Shown piece by piece: positions 50,753-60,357 of a stretch of 64,000 nucleotides of DNA; within the stretch, counting starts at the first letter, position 1; each line of letters opens with the position of its first letter. Source of the stretch: Bacteroidia bacterium (lineage in GTDB: Bacteria; Bacteroidota; Bacteroidia; Bacteroidales; Azobacteroidaceae); NCBI GenBank assembly GCA_025996865.1, contig BNTV01000012.1:6601-70600 (forward strand), read 5' to 3'. Under the pieces are notes generated by a model, which saw only the letters and a list, made by a program, of their open reading frames with translations, was not told the origin of the DNA and searched no databases. Position numbers and translations under genes: made by a program.

Positions 50753-51733
50753 TTAAAAATTAGCATCAAACGCTATATCAGACGTTTCAAAATCTATCGC
50801 CTTAACCAGTTTGCAGGATTCTTCCGCTCCCTGCTCCCGGTTCATAGCGCTGTCTTCCCATTCGACGGAAAGCGGTCCTTTATATCCAATGGAATTCAGG
50901 GCGCGAATGATTTCTTCAAATTTTACTTTCCCTCGTCCCAAACTGCGGAAATTCCAATACCTCCGCGGATCGCCGAATGTAACGTGGCCTCCGAATACGC
51001 CGACTTGCCGGGGCGTGTCGCTCCAATACACGTCTTTCATGTGAACATGATAAATTCGTTTGGCGAAATGATAAATGAAATCAACGTAATCGACTCCCTG
51101 ATAAGCCAAATGGCTCGGATCGTAATTAAACCCGAAAGACGGGTGGTTACCGATTGCATCTAAGGCGCGTTGTGCGGAAAAGGTGTCGAAAGCGATTTCC
51201 GTAGGATGCACCTCGAGTGCAAACCGGATTCCCAATTTCTGAAATTCATCCATTATCGGCGTGAAACGGTCGGCAAAATCCTCATAACCTTTATCAATCA
51301 TTTGATCCGTTACGGGAGGAAAAGAATACAACAGGTGCCAGATTGAACTTCCGGTAAATCCGTTTACCGTGTCAATGCCCAGCGCTTTTGCCGCCCGGGC
51401 TGCCCGGATCAGCTCTTCGGCAGCGCGTTTTTTAACTTCTTCGGGATTGCCGTCGCCCCAGATGTAGTCCGGCAAAATATTTTGATGCCGTCCGTCAATG
51501 TTGTCGCAAATGGCTTGACTGGTCAGGTGGGCGGAAATAGCATACAGTTTCAAATCATATTTTGAAAGTAGATTTTTTATCCCCTGATAATAAGCCGGGT
51601 CGGTTTGCCGGACATCTAAATGAGCCGGAAGTCCAAGTTCCAAACCGTCGTATCCGAATGCTTTTGCTTTTTCACAAACGGTTTCTAAGGGGAGGTCTCC
51701 CCATTGTAATGTGCATAATGTTACTGGTCTCAT
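50753..51733 (-). CDS. Sugar phosphate isomerase/epimerase (TIM barrel)
   Basis: A 326-aa xylose-isomerase-like TIM-barrel protein. Metal-site segments include ALEVHPTEIAFD, GFNYDPSHLAYQG and YHVHMKDV, ending with LSVEWEDS. It probably isomerises or epimerises a keto sugar produced by the neighbouring oxidoreductases. It follows the second Gfo/Idh gene by 50 bp of low-complexity DNA and shares its promoter. Confidence 0.9.
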   Translation of the reverse strand: MRPVTLCTLQWGDLPLETVCEKAKAFGYDGLELGLPAHLDVRQTDPAYYQGIKNLLSKYDLKLYAISAHLTSQAICDNIDGRHQNILPDYIWGDGNPEEVKKRAAEELIRAARAAKALGIDTVNGFTGSSIWHLLYSFPPVTDQMIDKGYEDFADRFTPIMDEFQKLGIRFALEVHPTEIAFDTFSAQRALDAIGNHPSFGFNYDPSHLAYQGVDYVDFIYHFAKRIYHVHMKDVYWSDTPRQVGVFGGHVTFGDPRRYWNFRSLGRGKVKFEEIIRALNSIGYKGPLSVEWEDSAMNREQGAEESCKLVKAIDFETSDIAFDANF

Positions 51734-51738
51734 AATTT

Positions 51739-51780
51739 AATTGAAAATTGAAAGTTAAAAATTAAAAATTGAAAATTAAG
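51739..51780. repeat. TTGAAAATTAAAA low-complexity repeat
   Basis: The whole gap between the isomerase and the second Gfo/Idh gene is a degenerate TTGAAAATT/AAAAATT tandem, starting 6 bp upstream of the isomerase ATG. Confidence 0.55.
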
Positions 51781-51783
51781 AAT

Positions 51784-52944
51784 TTATTCTATCCATTTTA
51801 CCCATTTCTTGCTATCGTCGTATCCGGCTGTTACTACCGTTTCAATAAACTGCATACCGCGAACGCCGTCATCTACCGTCGGGAAATCAAGCCATTCGGG
51901 TTTCGGTTGTTCTCCGTTGGTTTTTGCCCGAACCGTGTAGGCAAAATTCCGGTAAATATTGGCAAAAGCTTCCACGTAACCTTCCGGATGTCCACCCGGC
52001 GTGCGGGAATTGTATTTGGTAATATCGCTCACATAACCTGTTCCTACGCGAATCAATTCGGTGGGTCTATCGAGCCATTTGGCCAATAGGGTATTCGGTT
52101 CTTGTTCGTGCCATTCAAGACCGCCTTTTTCGCCATAAATCCGGATAGCGATGGCGTTTTCTTCGCCAACTGCAATCTGGGAAGCGAACAATACGCCGGT
52201 AGCGCCGTTGTCGAAACGCAACAAGGCTGCGCCGTCATCGTCAATGGGTCGTCCGGGAGCGAATGCTTTGATTTCGGCGCAAAGTTCGGTCACTTTCAAG
52301 CCGGAAATATATTCGGCCAAATGCCAGGCGTGAGTTCCGATATCGCCCATAGCGCCTGCTTTTCCCGAAAGTTTGGGATTGGTGCGCCAGCCGGCATTGT
52401 TTCCGCCTGCCAGTTCGATGCGGGTAGCCAACCAGCCTTGCGGATATTCTACATACACTTTACGTACTTTTCCGATATCGCCGCGAGCAATGCGTTCTTT
52501 GGCTTCTTTCACAGCGGGGAAAGCCGAATAGGTATGCGTCAACGCCAGAACCAGTCCGGTTTCTTCCACTTTCGCTTTCAACAATTTGGCTTCTTCCAAA
52601 CTGAAAGTGATGGGTTTGTCCACAACTACATGGAAGCCTCCTTCGAGCGCCAATATAGCCGGTTCGAAATGAAAGGCATTCGGCGTAACGATGGTGACAA
52701 AATCCATCCGTTCTTCTTTCGGAAGTTTGACTTCATTTTCAAACATTTCCTGATAAGTCTTGTAAATCCGGTTTTCGGGGAGAAAATACGATTTTCCCGA
52801 AGAAATAGAGATTTCCGGGTCAATACTGAAACAACCGCAAACCAATTCGATTTGGTTGTCCATAAAAGCGGCTAAGCGATGAATAGCGCCAATAAAGGCG
52901 TCGCTTCCACCACCAACCATTCCCATTCTAAGTTTTCTGTTCAT
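51784..52944 (-). CDS. Gfo/Idh/MocA family oxidoreductase
   Basis: A 386-aa cytosolic NAD(P)-dependent dehydrogenase. The Rossmann loop is [21 protein letters not shown] is the EKP-equivalent motif; [13 protein letters not shown] carries the catalytic Asp/His. It probably oxidises a sugar or inositol-like substrate to the 3-keto form. It is the first gene of an operon with the isomerase and is divergent from ThuA-DUF1080. Confidence 0.92.
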   Translation of the reverse strand: MNRKLRMGMVGGGSDAFIGAIHRLAAFMDNQIELVCGCFSIDPEISISSGKSYFLPENRIYKTYQEMFENEVKLPKEERMDFVTIVTPNAFHFEPAILALEGGFHVVVDKPITFSLEEAKLLKAKVEETGLVLALTHTYSAFPAVKEAKERIARGDIGKVRKVYVEYPQGWLATRIELAGGNNAGWRTNPKLSGKAGAMGDIGTHAWHLAEYISGLKVTELCAEIKAFAPGRPIDDDGAALLRFDNGATGVLFASQIAVGEENAIAIRIYGEKGGLEWHEQEPNTLLAKWLDRPTELIRVGTGYVSDITKYNSRTPGGHPEGYVEAFANIYRNFAYTVRAKTNGEQPKPEWLDFPTVDDGVRGMQFIETVVTAGYDDSKKWVKWIE

Positions 52945-53048
52945 TTTGATAAATTTTTATTATAGTTTAATATATGCAACTTGCTGGTTCCGCACTATTA
53001 AAAAGATGCTTCTCTGGTTCGTCCCGCGGTATTTTTAAAAATTGCAAA

Positions 53049-53056
53049 CAAAGTTA
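53049..53056 (-). promoter_or_regulatory. -7 promoter box for the Gfo/Idh-isomerase operon
   Basis: TAACTTTG on the minus strand, about 105 bp before the ATG at 52944. Confidence 0.5.
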
Positions 53057-53079
53057 GGAAATATTTCATAAATTATACC

Positions 53080-53087
53080 TACTTTTG
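53080..53087 (+). promoter_or_regulatory. -7 promoter box for the ThuA-DUF1080 gene
   Basis: TACTTTTG, 39 bp before the ATG at 53126; divergent from the box at 53049. Confidence 0.55.
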
Positions 53088-53125
53088 TCAAAAAATAATC
53101 ATTCATTAATATAATTAACTTTTTT

Positions 53126-54736
53126 ATGAAATCAAAAATTTATCAATTCATTTTTGTATTTGTATTTTTTACGGTTTCTTGTTTTCAAACACAGGCCGAT
53201 AATATTAAAACATTAATCGTCACCGGTCAGAACAATCACAACTGGCCTGTCAGTCATATTGTTTTGAAACAAATTCTGGAAAATTCCGGTTTATTTTCTG
53301 TTGATTTGGCTATTTCGCCCAAACAAGGAGCGGATATGAGTAATTTTATCCTTGATTTTAAGCAGTATCAATTGGTCGTTGTGGATTACAATGGAGACGC
53401 TTGGCCTGAAAAGACCAAAAAAAACTTTCTTGAATTCGCCAAAAACGGCGGAGGGATTGTTTTTTATCATGCAGCCAACAATGCTTTCCCCGAATGGAAA
53501 GAATTTAATGAAATCATCGCTTTAGGCGGATGGGGTGGCAGAAACGAAAAATCCGGCCCGTATGTTTATTGGGAGAATGGCGGTTTGGTTAAAAACACCG
53601 AAAAAGGCCCCGGCGGTTCGCACGGCGCTCAACACGAGTATGTTTTGAATAAAAGGAACACGACCCATCCGATTTTGGAAGGTCTGCCCAACCAATGGAA
53701 ACATGCTCAAGACGAACTTTACGACAGACTGAGAGGTCCCGGAAATATCCAGGACGTATTATATACTGCTTATGCGAATAAAGAAAAAGGGGGTTCCGGT
53801 CGCGAAGAACCGCTTCTTTTCACCGTTAATTATGGAAAAGCGCGTATTTTCCAAACCGCATTGGGACACGCAAGCCGAACTGTAGAAAACAATCCGGCCA
53901 TGCAGTGTACGGGATTTCAGGTTACGCTTTTGCGTGGTTGCGAGTGGGCTGCTACCGGAAAAGTGACACAAAAAGTGCCGGACGATTTCCCGACTGCCTA
54001 CAGAGCAACATTACGCAGAGATTACAAATACAAAGAATATCCGAAACCGGGAGAAATGAAACCTGATATGACGGAATTCTGGACACCTCAACCACCCATC
54101 GTTACGCCGGGTTCTGAAACGAAAAACGGTTATTTGACAGCGCCTTCCGATGCTATCGTATTGTTCGACGGAAAAAACCTTTCCCAATGGCAAAAACCCA
54201 ACGGAGAAGCAGCCGGTTGGTCGGTTCAAGACGGTGTAATTACGGTGGTGGCTTCTGCCGGAGATATTCGTACCAAAAGTGAATTCAAAGATTTCCAACT
54301 TCATATCGAATGGTCGTCTCCGACAGCTGTTTCGGGAAGCAGCCAGGGTCGCGGAAATAGCGGCGTTTATCTGCAAGGATTGTACGAAGTGCAAGTTTTG
54401 GATACTTACGAAAACGAAACTTATGCCAACGGTTCGGCAGGAAGTATTTACAAACAAAGTCCACCATTGGTAAACCCAATACGCAAACCCGGCGAATGGA
54501 ACGCTTACGATATTATCTTCACAGCGCCGACTTTCACCAAAGACGGAACATACAGAACGCCACCCACGGTTACGGTATTGTTCAACGGCGTTATCATTCA
54601 AAATCACGTCAGCATCCGGGGAACGACCGAATACATCGGACATCCCAGAGTGGTAAATCGTGACAGAGGGCCGATTCAATTGCAAACACATGGAAATGCT
54701 GTTAGATATCGTAATATTTGGATACGGGAATTATGA
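53126..54736 (+). CDS. ThuA-like and DUF1080 (3-keto-disaccharide hydrolase) fusion
   Basis: A 536-aa secreted protein. After a signal peptide (about 1-24) comes a ThuA-like trehalose-utilization domain (about 28-265: LIVTGQNNHNWP, VFYHAANNAFPEW, a HPIL segment). Residues of about 340-535 form a DUF1080 concanavalin-like domain (IVLFDGKNLSQWQ, GNSGVYLQGLYEVQVLD, IRGTTEYIGHPR). DUF1080 enzymes cleave 3-keto-glycosides, which matches the neighbouring Gfo/Idh enzymes that could make the 3-keto sugar. Confidence 0.9.
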   Translation: MKSKIYQFIFVFVFFTVSCFQTQADNIKTLIVTGQNNHNWPVSHIVLKQILENSGLFSVDLAISPKQGADMSNFILDFKQYQLVVVDYNGDAWPEKTKKNFLEFAKNGGGIVFYHAANNAFPEWKEFNEIIALGGWGGRNEKSGPYVYWENGGLVKNTEKGPGGSHGAQHEYVLNKRNTTHPILEGLPNQWKHAQDELYDRLRGPGNIQDVLYTAYANKEKGGSGREEPLLFTVNYGKARIFQTALGHASRTVENNPAMQCTGFQVTLLRGCEWAATGKVTQKVPDDFPTAYRATLRRDYKYKEYPKPGEMKPDMTEFWTPQPPIVTPGSETKNGYLTAPSDAIVLFDGKNLSQWQKPNGEAAGWSVQDGVITVVASAGDIRTKSEFKDFQLHIEWSSPTAVSGSSQGRGNSGVYLQGLYEVQVLDTYENETYANGSAGSIYKQSPPLVNPIRKPGEWNAYDIIFTAPTFTKDGTYRTPPTVTVLFNGVIIQNHVSIRGTTEYIGHPRVVNRDRGPIQLQTHGNAVRYRNIWIREL

Positions 54737-54766
54737 ATTGAATCAGGGTATTGTGGAGGATACGCA

Positions 54767-56437
54767 TTAAGTTAAGCCTTCAATCTGTCCATCCACAATA
54801 TCCATATTCATTGCATTCGGTTTTTTCGGCAATCCCGGCATCCGCATGATTTCACCGGCAATGGCGACAATAAATTCCGCTCCGTTGTTGATGATGATGT
54901 CGTTGATTTTCAGTTTGAAGCCTTTCTCTACGCCGAAAGCTTTCGGATTGGTTGAGAAAGAAAATTGCGTTTTGGCGATGCAGACCGGAAAATGTTCGAT
55001 ATTCATTTGTTTGACGAATTTCAGTATTTTTTCAGCCCGGTCGCTGAACTGTACTGCGTCGGCACCATAAATATTTTTACCGATTTTCTCGATTTTCGTT
55101 TTTATTTCGTCGTTGTCGTCGTAACTGAAATGGAGCGGGGTAGCGGGTGATTTTTCGATTGTGTCCGCTACCAAGTGCGCTAAATCTTCGGCGCCTTCTC
55201 CCCCTTGGGCAAAGGCTTTGTTGACGGCGAAACCTACGCCTTTTTCGCAGCAGTGTTCCCTGACCAAAGCGATTTCTTCTTCCGAATCAAAATCATAATG
55301 GTTGAATGCGACGACTACCTTTTGTCCGAAACTCGCCAAGTTTTCAAGGTGTTTGTCCAAGTTTTCGAAACCGCGAATCAGCCCTTCGCAATTCGGTTTT
55401 TTGATGTCGTTCAACGGAACGTTCCCGTGCATTTTCAGTCCTTGGGAGGTAACGACGATAACCGTCAATCCGGGTTGCAGTCCGGCTTTCCGGCATTTGA
55501 TGTTGAAGAATTTTTCCGCACCGAGGTCGGCGCCGAATCCGGCTTCCGTAATGGCATATTCCCCGAAAGTCAAAGCCATTTTGGTAGCTACGATGGAATT
55601 GCAGCCGTGTGCGATGTTGGCGAACGGACCGCCGTGGACAAAAGCGGCTGTATTTTCCGTTGTTTGCACCAGATTGGGGTAGATAGCGTCTTTTAACAAA
55701 ACGGTTATAGCGCCTTCAATTCCCAAGTCTTTTACTTTGAATGGTTTATCATGGAAATCAAAACCCAGAAGGATTTCTCCAATCCGGCGTTTCAAGTCGT
55801 TGAGGTTTTCCGATAAGCATAAGATGGCCATGATTTCGGAAGCAGGCGTAATGTCAAATCCTGTTTCGGTGGGGATTCCGTTGGTGAAAGAACCCAAACC
55901 GGTTACCATTTTCCGGAGGCTTCTGTCGTTAACGTCCAGAACTCTTTTCCAAAGGATTTCTTTCAATCCGACTTCGCAAATGCCGCGGTTTTGATACAGA
56001 TAGTTATCCAAAAGCGCCGTAATCATATTGTGGGCGGAAGTAACTGCGTGAAAATCACCGGTAAAATGCAGGTTGATGTTTTCCATCGGGAGCACTTGTG
56101 CGCGACCGCCTCCGGCGGCTCCTCCTTTCATGCCGAAGCAAGGGCCTAAAGAAGGTTCGCGCAAAGCGACAATGGCTTTCTTTCCGATTTTCGCCAAACC
56201 CAAAGCCAAACCGATGGAAACGGTTGTTTTTCCGATTCCGGCTTGTGTGGGGGTGATGGCTGTGACCAAAATCAGGTTATGATTTTTTATTTTTTCTTCA
56301 TCAATTAAACTGACGGGAACTTTGGCGATGTATTTGCCGTAATTCATGATTTCATCGACAGGGATATTGATTCCCTGTGCGATTTTTTTGATTTTTTTCA
56401 GCTCGATGCTGCGAGCGATTTCAATGTCTGTAAGCAT
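54767..56437 (-). CDS. fhs: Formate-tetrahydrofolate ligase
   Basis: A 556-aa ATP-dependent enzyme making 10-formyl-THF. The ATP-binding [11 protein letters not shown] (62-72), [21 protein letters not shown] and the late [17 protein letters not shown] are diagnostic. The frame extends 58 codons upstream toward the yafQ stop, but the ATG at 56437 ([10 protein letters not shown]) matches the usual N-terminus and a near-consensus promoter box lies just upstream. Confidence 0.95.
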   Translation of the reverse strand: MLTDIEIARSIELKKIKKIAQGINIPVDEIMNYGKYIAKVPVSLIDEEKIKNHNLILVTAITPTQAGIGKTTVSIGLALGLAKIGKKAIVALREPSLGPCFGMKGGAAGGGRAQVLPMENINLHFTGDFHAVTSAHNMITALLDNYLYQNRGICEVGLKEILWKRVLDVNDRSLRKMVTGLGSFTNGIPTETGFDITPASEIMAILCLSENLNDLKRRIGEILLGFDFHDKPFKVKDLGIEGAITVLLKDAIYPNLVQTTENTAAFVHGGPFANIAHGCNSIVATKMALTFGEYAITEAGFGADLGAEKFFNIKCRKAGLQPGLTVIVVTSQGLKMHGNVPLNDIKKPNCEGLIRGFENLDKHLENLASFGQKVVVAFNHYDFDSEEEIALVREHCCEKGVGFAVNKAFAQGGEGAEDLAHLVADTIEKSPATPLHFSYDDNDEIKTKIEKIGKNIYGADAVQFSDRAEKILKFVKQMNIEHFPVCIAKTQFSFSTNPKAFGVEKGFKLKINDIIINNGAEFIVAIAGEIMRMPGLPKKPNAMNMDIVDGQIEGLT

Positions 56438-56457
56438 AATGTATAAAAATAGAGTTG

Positions 56458-56465
56458 CGAAGGTA
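56458..56465 (-). promoter_or_regulatory. Near-consensus -7 box for fhs
   Basis: TACCTTCG on the minus strand (one mismatch to TAnnTTTG), 21 bp before the ATG. Confidence 0.35.
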
Positions 56466-56510
56466 CGACATAAATTTCGATTATGAAATAAATCTGCTGA
56501 TCTCTTCAGA

Positions 56511-56532
56511 GGGCCAACGCATCTTAATTTGT
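56511..56532 (+). repeat. 22-bp direct repeat, copy 1 (flanks the TA module)
   Basis: Contains CAACGCATCTTAATTTGT. The whole 22 bp matches 57173-57194 with one difference (C/A). The two copies bracket the toxin-antitoxin pair. Confidence 0.8.
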
Positions 56533-56607
56533 CAATTTTTTCAAGAAAGACATAAATTTGTAGCAAGCAGAACCTTAATTTAAACCTTAAATCAAACAAA
56601 ACAATCT

Positions 56608-56886
56608 TCAAAACAAATCAGAATGTGTTCCTGTTCGCATTAAATAAAGCAATGTAATCTGTTTTGTATCTTCTTTTTTGTAAATCAACAACCAATCAGG
56701 GCGAATATGACATTCTCTATATTTGGAATATTTCCCTTTCAGCGAATGGTCGTGATATCGCTCGTCCAATATTTCGTCATTGGCAAGTTTAAAAATGACC
56801 TCATTCAGTTCGTTTTCGGGCAATTGACGGCGACGAATCAAACGCAGGTCTTTAAGATAACTGTGTGTAAATTCAATTTGCCTCAT
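56608..56886 (-). CDS. YafQ-type mRNA interferase toxin
   Basis: A 92-aa RelE/YafQ-fold toxin. [15 protein letters not shown] at the start and the catalytic region [21 protein letters not shown], then [12 protein letters not shown], match YafQ (conserved HDHxLxG..., Arg/Asp and the C-terminal His-x-x-Leu-Phe). It would cleave mRNA at the ribosome. It overlaps the antitoxin gene by 14 bp. Confidence 0.9.
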   Translation of the reverse strand: MRQIEFTHSYLKDLRLIRRRQLPENELNEVIFKLANDEILDERYHDHSLKGKYSKYRECHIRPDWLLIYKKEDTKQITLLYLMRTGTHSDLF

Positions 56887-57103
56887 AATTAACCTTCTTC
56901 AAATAATCGTCAAAATTTTCACAGAGAACCGTTTTTCCCGTTTCAAGTTCTTCTATTGCTTTATCAAGCGCGGTTTTTTTTGTTGTTACAGTGTTTGTTG
57001 CAGCCTTTACTCTGAACATGCCCAACGACAAAATGTATTCAATCGTTTTTTTTGCTATCTCGTTTCGCGTATTGTATTCTAATGTTATTATTGCCATAAT
57101 CAA
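56873..57103 (-). CDS. Antitoxin of the YafQ-type pair
   Basis: A 76-aa protein directly upstream of, and overlapping, the toxin gene. It starts MAIITLEYNTRNEIAKKTIE (second Met, 57097) or two residues earlier, and has a short acidic C-terminal half (AIEELETGKT, NFDDYLKKV) as expected of an antitoxin that wraps the toxin. The N-terminal half may form a ribbon-helix-helix-like DNA-binding part. Assignment is mostly from context. Confidence 0.75.
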   Translation of the reverse strand: MIMAIITLEYNTRNEIAKKTIEYILSLGMFRVKAATNTVTTKKTALDKAIEELETGKTVLCENFDDYLKKVNYEAN

Positions 57104-57122
57104 TTATTTTAATAGTTCGGTG

Positions 57123-57130
57123 CAAAGTTA
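57123..57130 (-). promoter_or_regulatory. -7 promoter box for the toxin-antitoxin operon
   Basis: TAACTTTG on the minus strand, about 20-26 bp before the antitoxin start codons. Confidence 0.6.
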
Positions 57131-57147
57131 AGGATTTTCTTTCAACA

Positions 57148-57171
57148 ACCCAAAATGTTTGAATTTTGGGT
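57148..57171. other. Hairpin upstream of the toxin-antitoxin operon
   Basis: ACCCAAAAT (57148-57156) pairs perfectly with ATTTTGGGT (57163-57171). It lies upstream of the operon's promoter and next to repeat copy 2; it could be an operator or mark an insertion end. Confidence 0.4.
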
Positions 57172-57172
57172 A

Positions 57173-57194
57173 GGGCAAACGCATCTTAATTTGT
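57173..57194 (+). repeat. 22-bp direct repeat, copy 2 (flanks the TA module)
   Basis: Contains AAACGCATCTTAATTTGT; 21 of 22 positions equal copy 1 at 56511-56532. Confidence 0.8.
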
Positions 57195-57279
57195 GTGAAG
57201 TGCACCCGTGACAACAACCGGCAGACAGCCGTTCCTGAAAAATACGTATATTTCCTCGTGTTATATAAAAAATTTCATA

Positions 57280-57287
57280 TACATTTG
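57280..57287 (+). promoter_or_regulatory. -7 promoter box for the GH78 gene
   Basis: TACATTTG matches TAnnTTTG, 35 bp before the ATG at 57323. Confidence 0.5.
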
Positions 57288-57322
57288 CGAATAAAAAAAT
57301 ATAATATAAAATTGATATTCCT

Positions 57323-60073
57323 ATGTTCCGAGCTATTTTCACACTATTATTTTTAAGCGCCGGGTGGTGTTTCGCCCAGTCACCTACCCGTCTCACCACC
57401 GATTTACTGGAACATACCGACCGGGTTTTTCTTGACGGTTATCCCGCAAATATTTCATTGGCGGAATTAGGAACGACTGTAGAGCGGTATCAGTTGACGG
57501 AAATCCGCAATCCCCAGCCCAACCTGGGCTGGGTGGTCAATAGCAACCGACCGAATACGCTGCAAACCGCCTACCGCATCCTGGTCGCTACCTCACCGGA
57601 CTTGCTGGCTAAGGATAAACCCGACCTCTGGGACAGCGGCCGCACGGAAAGCGATAATTCCATTGCCGTACCCTATAATGGAAAACCGCTGCAACCTTCT
57701 ACCGTCTATTATTGGAAAGTAAAAACGTGGGACAACCACGGCGCGGAAAGTCCGTTTTCTCAGGTACGCAGTTTCATTACCGCCGCTACCCTGGATGGTG
57801 AAACCGCCCGCTATCCCCAGCAGGTCAGTGATGAATATCCCGTCGGCATACGTTCATTGGGAGCAGGCCATTCGCTTATTGACTTCGGAAAAGACGCCTT
57901 CGGCCGGTTGAAGCTGACCTTATCTTCCGCAAAGGCAACCGATACGGTACTCATCCGGTTAGGCGAAGCGCTCAAAAACGGAAAGATAGACCCTGCCCCA
58001 GGCGGCGCTGTCCGTTACGCCGTTTACCGCCTGCCGCTCTCGGCCGGTACGCATACTTACACGGTCAAAATACGTCCGGATAAGCGGAATACGGATATAA
58101 AAGCGAATGTGAGCGGCGTGAAACCGATATTGATGCCTGACTATACCGGGGAAGTCATGCCTTTCCGCTACTGTGAACTGGAAAATTACCATCCGGCATT
58201 GGCAGCGGCGCAGGCAGTCCGGCAAACGGTACATTATCCTTTTGACGAAACAGCCGCGCAGTTTCATTCTGCGGATACGGTATTAAACCGGGTGTGGGAA
58301 CTCTGCAAATATTCCGTCAAGGCAACTTCCTTTGCCGGTGTATATGTAGATGGCGACCGCGAACGTATCCCTTATGAAGCCGATGCGTACATTAACCAAT
58401 TGTGCCACTATGCGGTTGACCGTGAATACGCCCTTGCCCGCTACAGCCACGAATACCTCATCGAATACGCTACCTGGCCTGCCGAATGGATTTTACAGTC
58501 GGTACTGATGGCCTGGACGGATTACCTCTATACCGGCAACCCCGCCTCCTTGCAGCGGTTTTATAGCGACCTGAAGGCTAAAAGCTTGGCCGGACTGAAG
58601 GAAAGCAACGGATTAATCAGTAGCCGGACAGGCAAAGTGACGCCCGAACTGCTGGACGCCATTCACTTTAAAGGTAAAAGCAGCGATTTCCGCGATATTG
58701 TGGATTGGCCGCAGAGCGGTATCCTCGGATTAGGGAAAAATGAGCCGGGCGAAGCAGATGGATTCGTATTTACCGACTACAACACCGTGGTCAATGCCTA
58801 CCATTACGAAGCGTTACGTTTGATAAGCCGGATAGCCGGCGTATTGGGACGGGCTGACGAACAGGCGTACTATGCAAAAGAAGCGCAACGGGTGAAGGCG
58901 CAAATCAACCGTTTGCTGCTCGACCCGGAGAAAGGCTATTACAACGACGGTATCGGTACGAATCACAGTTCGCTTCATGCCAGCATGTTTCCCGCAGCTT
59001 TCGGAATAGTACCCTCCGAAAACAGGAAGCAGTTATCCGATTTCCTGCATACACGGGGACTTGCCTGTAGCGTGTACGGTTCGCAGTTCTTGCTGGACGC
59101 CATCTACAACCTGGACGATGCCGGTTATGGCTTGCAACTGCTCACTTCTACCGCCGAACGCAGCTGGTACAACATGATCCGGGCCGGCTCTACCATCTCG
59201 ATGGAGGCGTGGGACAACAAGTACAAGCCCAATCAGGACTGGAACCATGTATGGGGAGCCGCTGCGGGAAATATCATTCCGCGTAAATTGATGGGCATTG
59301 AGCCGCTCACGCCCGGATTCGGCAAAATCTGTATCAAACCGCAACCGGCGGCGTTGCGTCATGCGGAGATAAAAACGCCCTCCATCCGGGGAGAGATCCT
59401 GGTATCGTTTGACAACCTGCCCGGCGAACGATTCACGTTGCAAGTGGAAATACCGGCCAATGCCACGGCGGAGGTCTGGTTGCCCAAGCTATCGGCAAAG
59501 TATAAACTTACAGTGGACAATGTTGCGGTCAAAGGAACGGTGGACGGTAATTTCGTCAAGGTGGATACCGGTTCGGGGAAACACCGTTTGGTAATTGAAA
59601 AGATGAGCGCTGATGCACAAACAAAGGACAAAGCCCGACGCCCACCAAACAACGGTAACCAAGGACAAACACCGGACAGTAAATCCGCAGCGTTCAGGTT
59701 TGTGGCGCAATACACACAACAAAAGGACAGGAAAGAACTTCCAACTATCAAAGCTGCTTTGCAGGCATCGAAGAAATACCGGCTTGCATTTTGGCAGTCG
59801 GGTGGAGCGATAGACCTTTCGGAAAGCCGTGATACGCGGTGGAAAGAATTGGAGCGACGTATCGTTCTTTCGCAATATCTGCTTGCGGTGAACGAGGCGG
59901 GTTCTCTGCCGCCACAGGAGAGCGGACTGTTCAATAACGGCTGGAATGGGAAATTCCATCTGAATCCGACAAAGGCAACACTTGAAATATCGAAGATAAT
60001 TATCATAATGAGATTACGGAATCTTTTGCAGCGGAGACGGTTACAAAACAGAACCTCATTTTTACCTAATTAA
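57323..60073 (+). CDS. GH78 alpha-L-rhamnosidase with chimeric C-terminus
   Basis: A 916-aa protein. Residues 1-19 are a signal peptide (ending CFAQ). An N-terminal Ig-like domain (about 60-150), beta-sandwich domains and the (alpha/alpha)6 catalytic domain follow, with FAGVYVDGDRERIPYEADAY and MEAWDNKYKPNQDWNHVWG. The GH78 part ends near residue 770. Residues of about 787-878 (AFWQSGGAIDLSESRDTRW, ELERRIVLSQYLLAV) look like a piece of another six-hairpin glycosidase, and the last 38 are unrelated and basic. The gene is visibly more GC-rich than its surroundings. It would release L-rhamnose from plant or bacterial glycans. Confidence 0.88.
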   Translation: MFRAIFTLLFLSAGWCFAQSPTRLTTDLLEHTDRVFLDGYPANISLAELGTTVERYQLTEIRNPQPNLGWVVNSNRPNTLQTAYRILVATSPDLLAKDKPDLWDSGRTESDNSIAVPYNGKPLQPSTVYYWKVKTWDNHGAESPFSQVRSFITAATLDGETARYPQQVSDEYPVGIRSLGAGHSLIDFGKDAFGRLKLTLSSAKATDTVLIRLGEALKNGKIDPAPGGAVRYAVYRLPLSAGTHTYTVKIRPDKRNTDIKANVSGVKPILMPDYTGEVMPFRYCELENYHPALAAAQAVRQTVHYPFDETAAQFHSADTVLNRVWELCKYSVKATSFAGVYVDGDRERIPYEADAYINQLCHYAVDREYALARYSHEYLIEYATWPAEWILQSVLMAWTDYLYTGNPASLQRFYSDLKAKSLAGLKESNGLISSRTGKVTPELLDAIHFKGKSSDFRDIVDWPQSGILGLGKNEPGEADGFVFTDYNTVVNAYHYEALRLISRIAGVLGRADEQAYYAKEAQRVKAQINRLLLDPEKGYYNDGIGTNHSSLHASMFPAAFGIVPSENRKQLSDFLHTRGLACSVYGSQFLLDAIYNLDDAGYGLQLLTSTAERSWYNMIRAGSTISMEAWDNKYKPNQDWNHVWGAAAGNIIPRKLMGIEPLTPGFGKICIKPQPAALRHAEIKTPSIRGEILVSFDNLPGERFTLQVEIPANATAEVWLPKLSAKYKLTVDNVAVKGTVDGNFVKVDTGSGKHRLVIEKMSADAQTKDKARRPPNNGNQGQTPDSKSAAFRFVAQYTQQKDRKELPTIKAALQASKKYRLAFWQSGGAIDLSESRDTRWKELERRIVLSQYLLAVNEAGSLPPQESGLFNNGWNGKFHLNPTKATLEISKIIIIMRLRNLLQRRRLQNRTSFLPN

Positions 60074-60357
60074 AAAAACAAAACAACCTAAGTAGCAGCA
60101 GATGATGAACACTTGCTACCATTCATAATAAAACCATGACCAATGTAAAAAAACACGGAAGATATTTCGCTAATTTTGGTCAAGCCATTACCGCCCATTG
60201 CCCGGATAAAAAATATTTTCACAAAAAAAATGTTTTTTCATCTCTTAATCGAAATTTTAATCATTTCATTAATCGCTTTTCATTAATATTGCCGAAATAA
60301 TTTTTATATCATGAGTAAATCTTTTTTATACATTGAATTTATAAAAATACATTTATT
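60074..60357. other. Gap between the GH78 chimera and the propeller gene
   Basis: No supported gene. A 54-codon frame at 60136-60300 (MTNVKKHGRYFANFGQAITA...) has no recognisable domain. GC content falls sharply here, marking the edge of the GC-rich insert. Confidence 0.35.

Noticed and set aside
52102-52875. 257-codon antisense frame within the second Gfo/Idh gene
   Set aside because: The sense strand is a clear, full-length Gfo/Idh gene with promoter; the antisense frame is Phe/Gly-rich shadow sequence.
56438-56611. 58-codon upstream extension of fhs
   Set aside because: The extension has no similarity to the enzyme, contains repeat copy 1 and would remove the near-consensus promoter; ATG 56437 fits the family start.
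60136-60300. 54-codon ORF (MTNVKKHGRYFANFGQAITA...) before propeller 1
   Set aside because: No domain, no GG leader, no promoter box; base composition resembles random AT-rich DNA.
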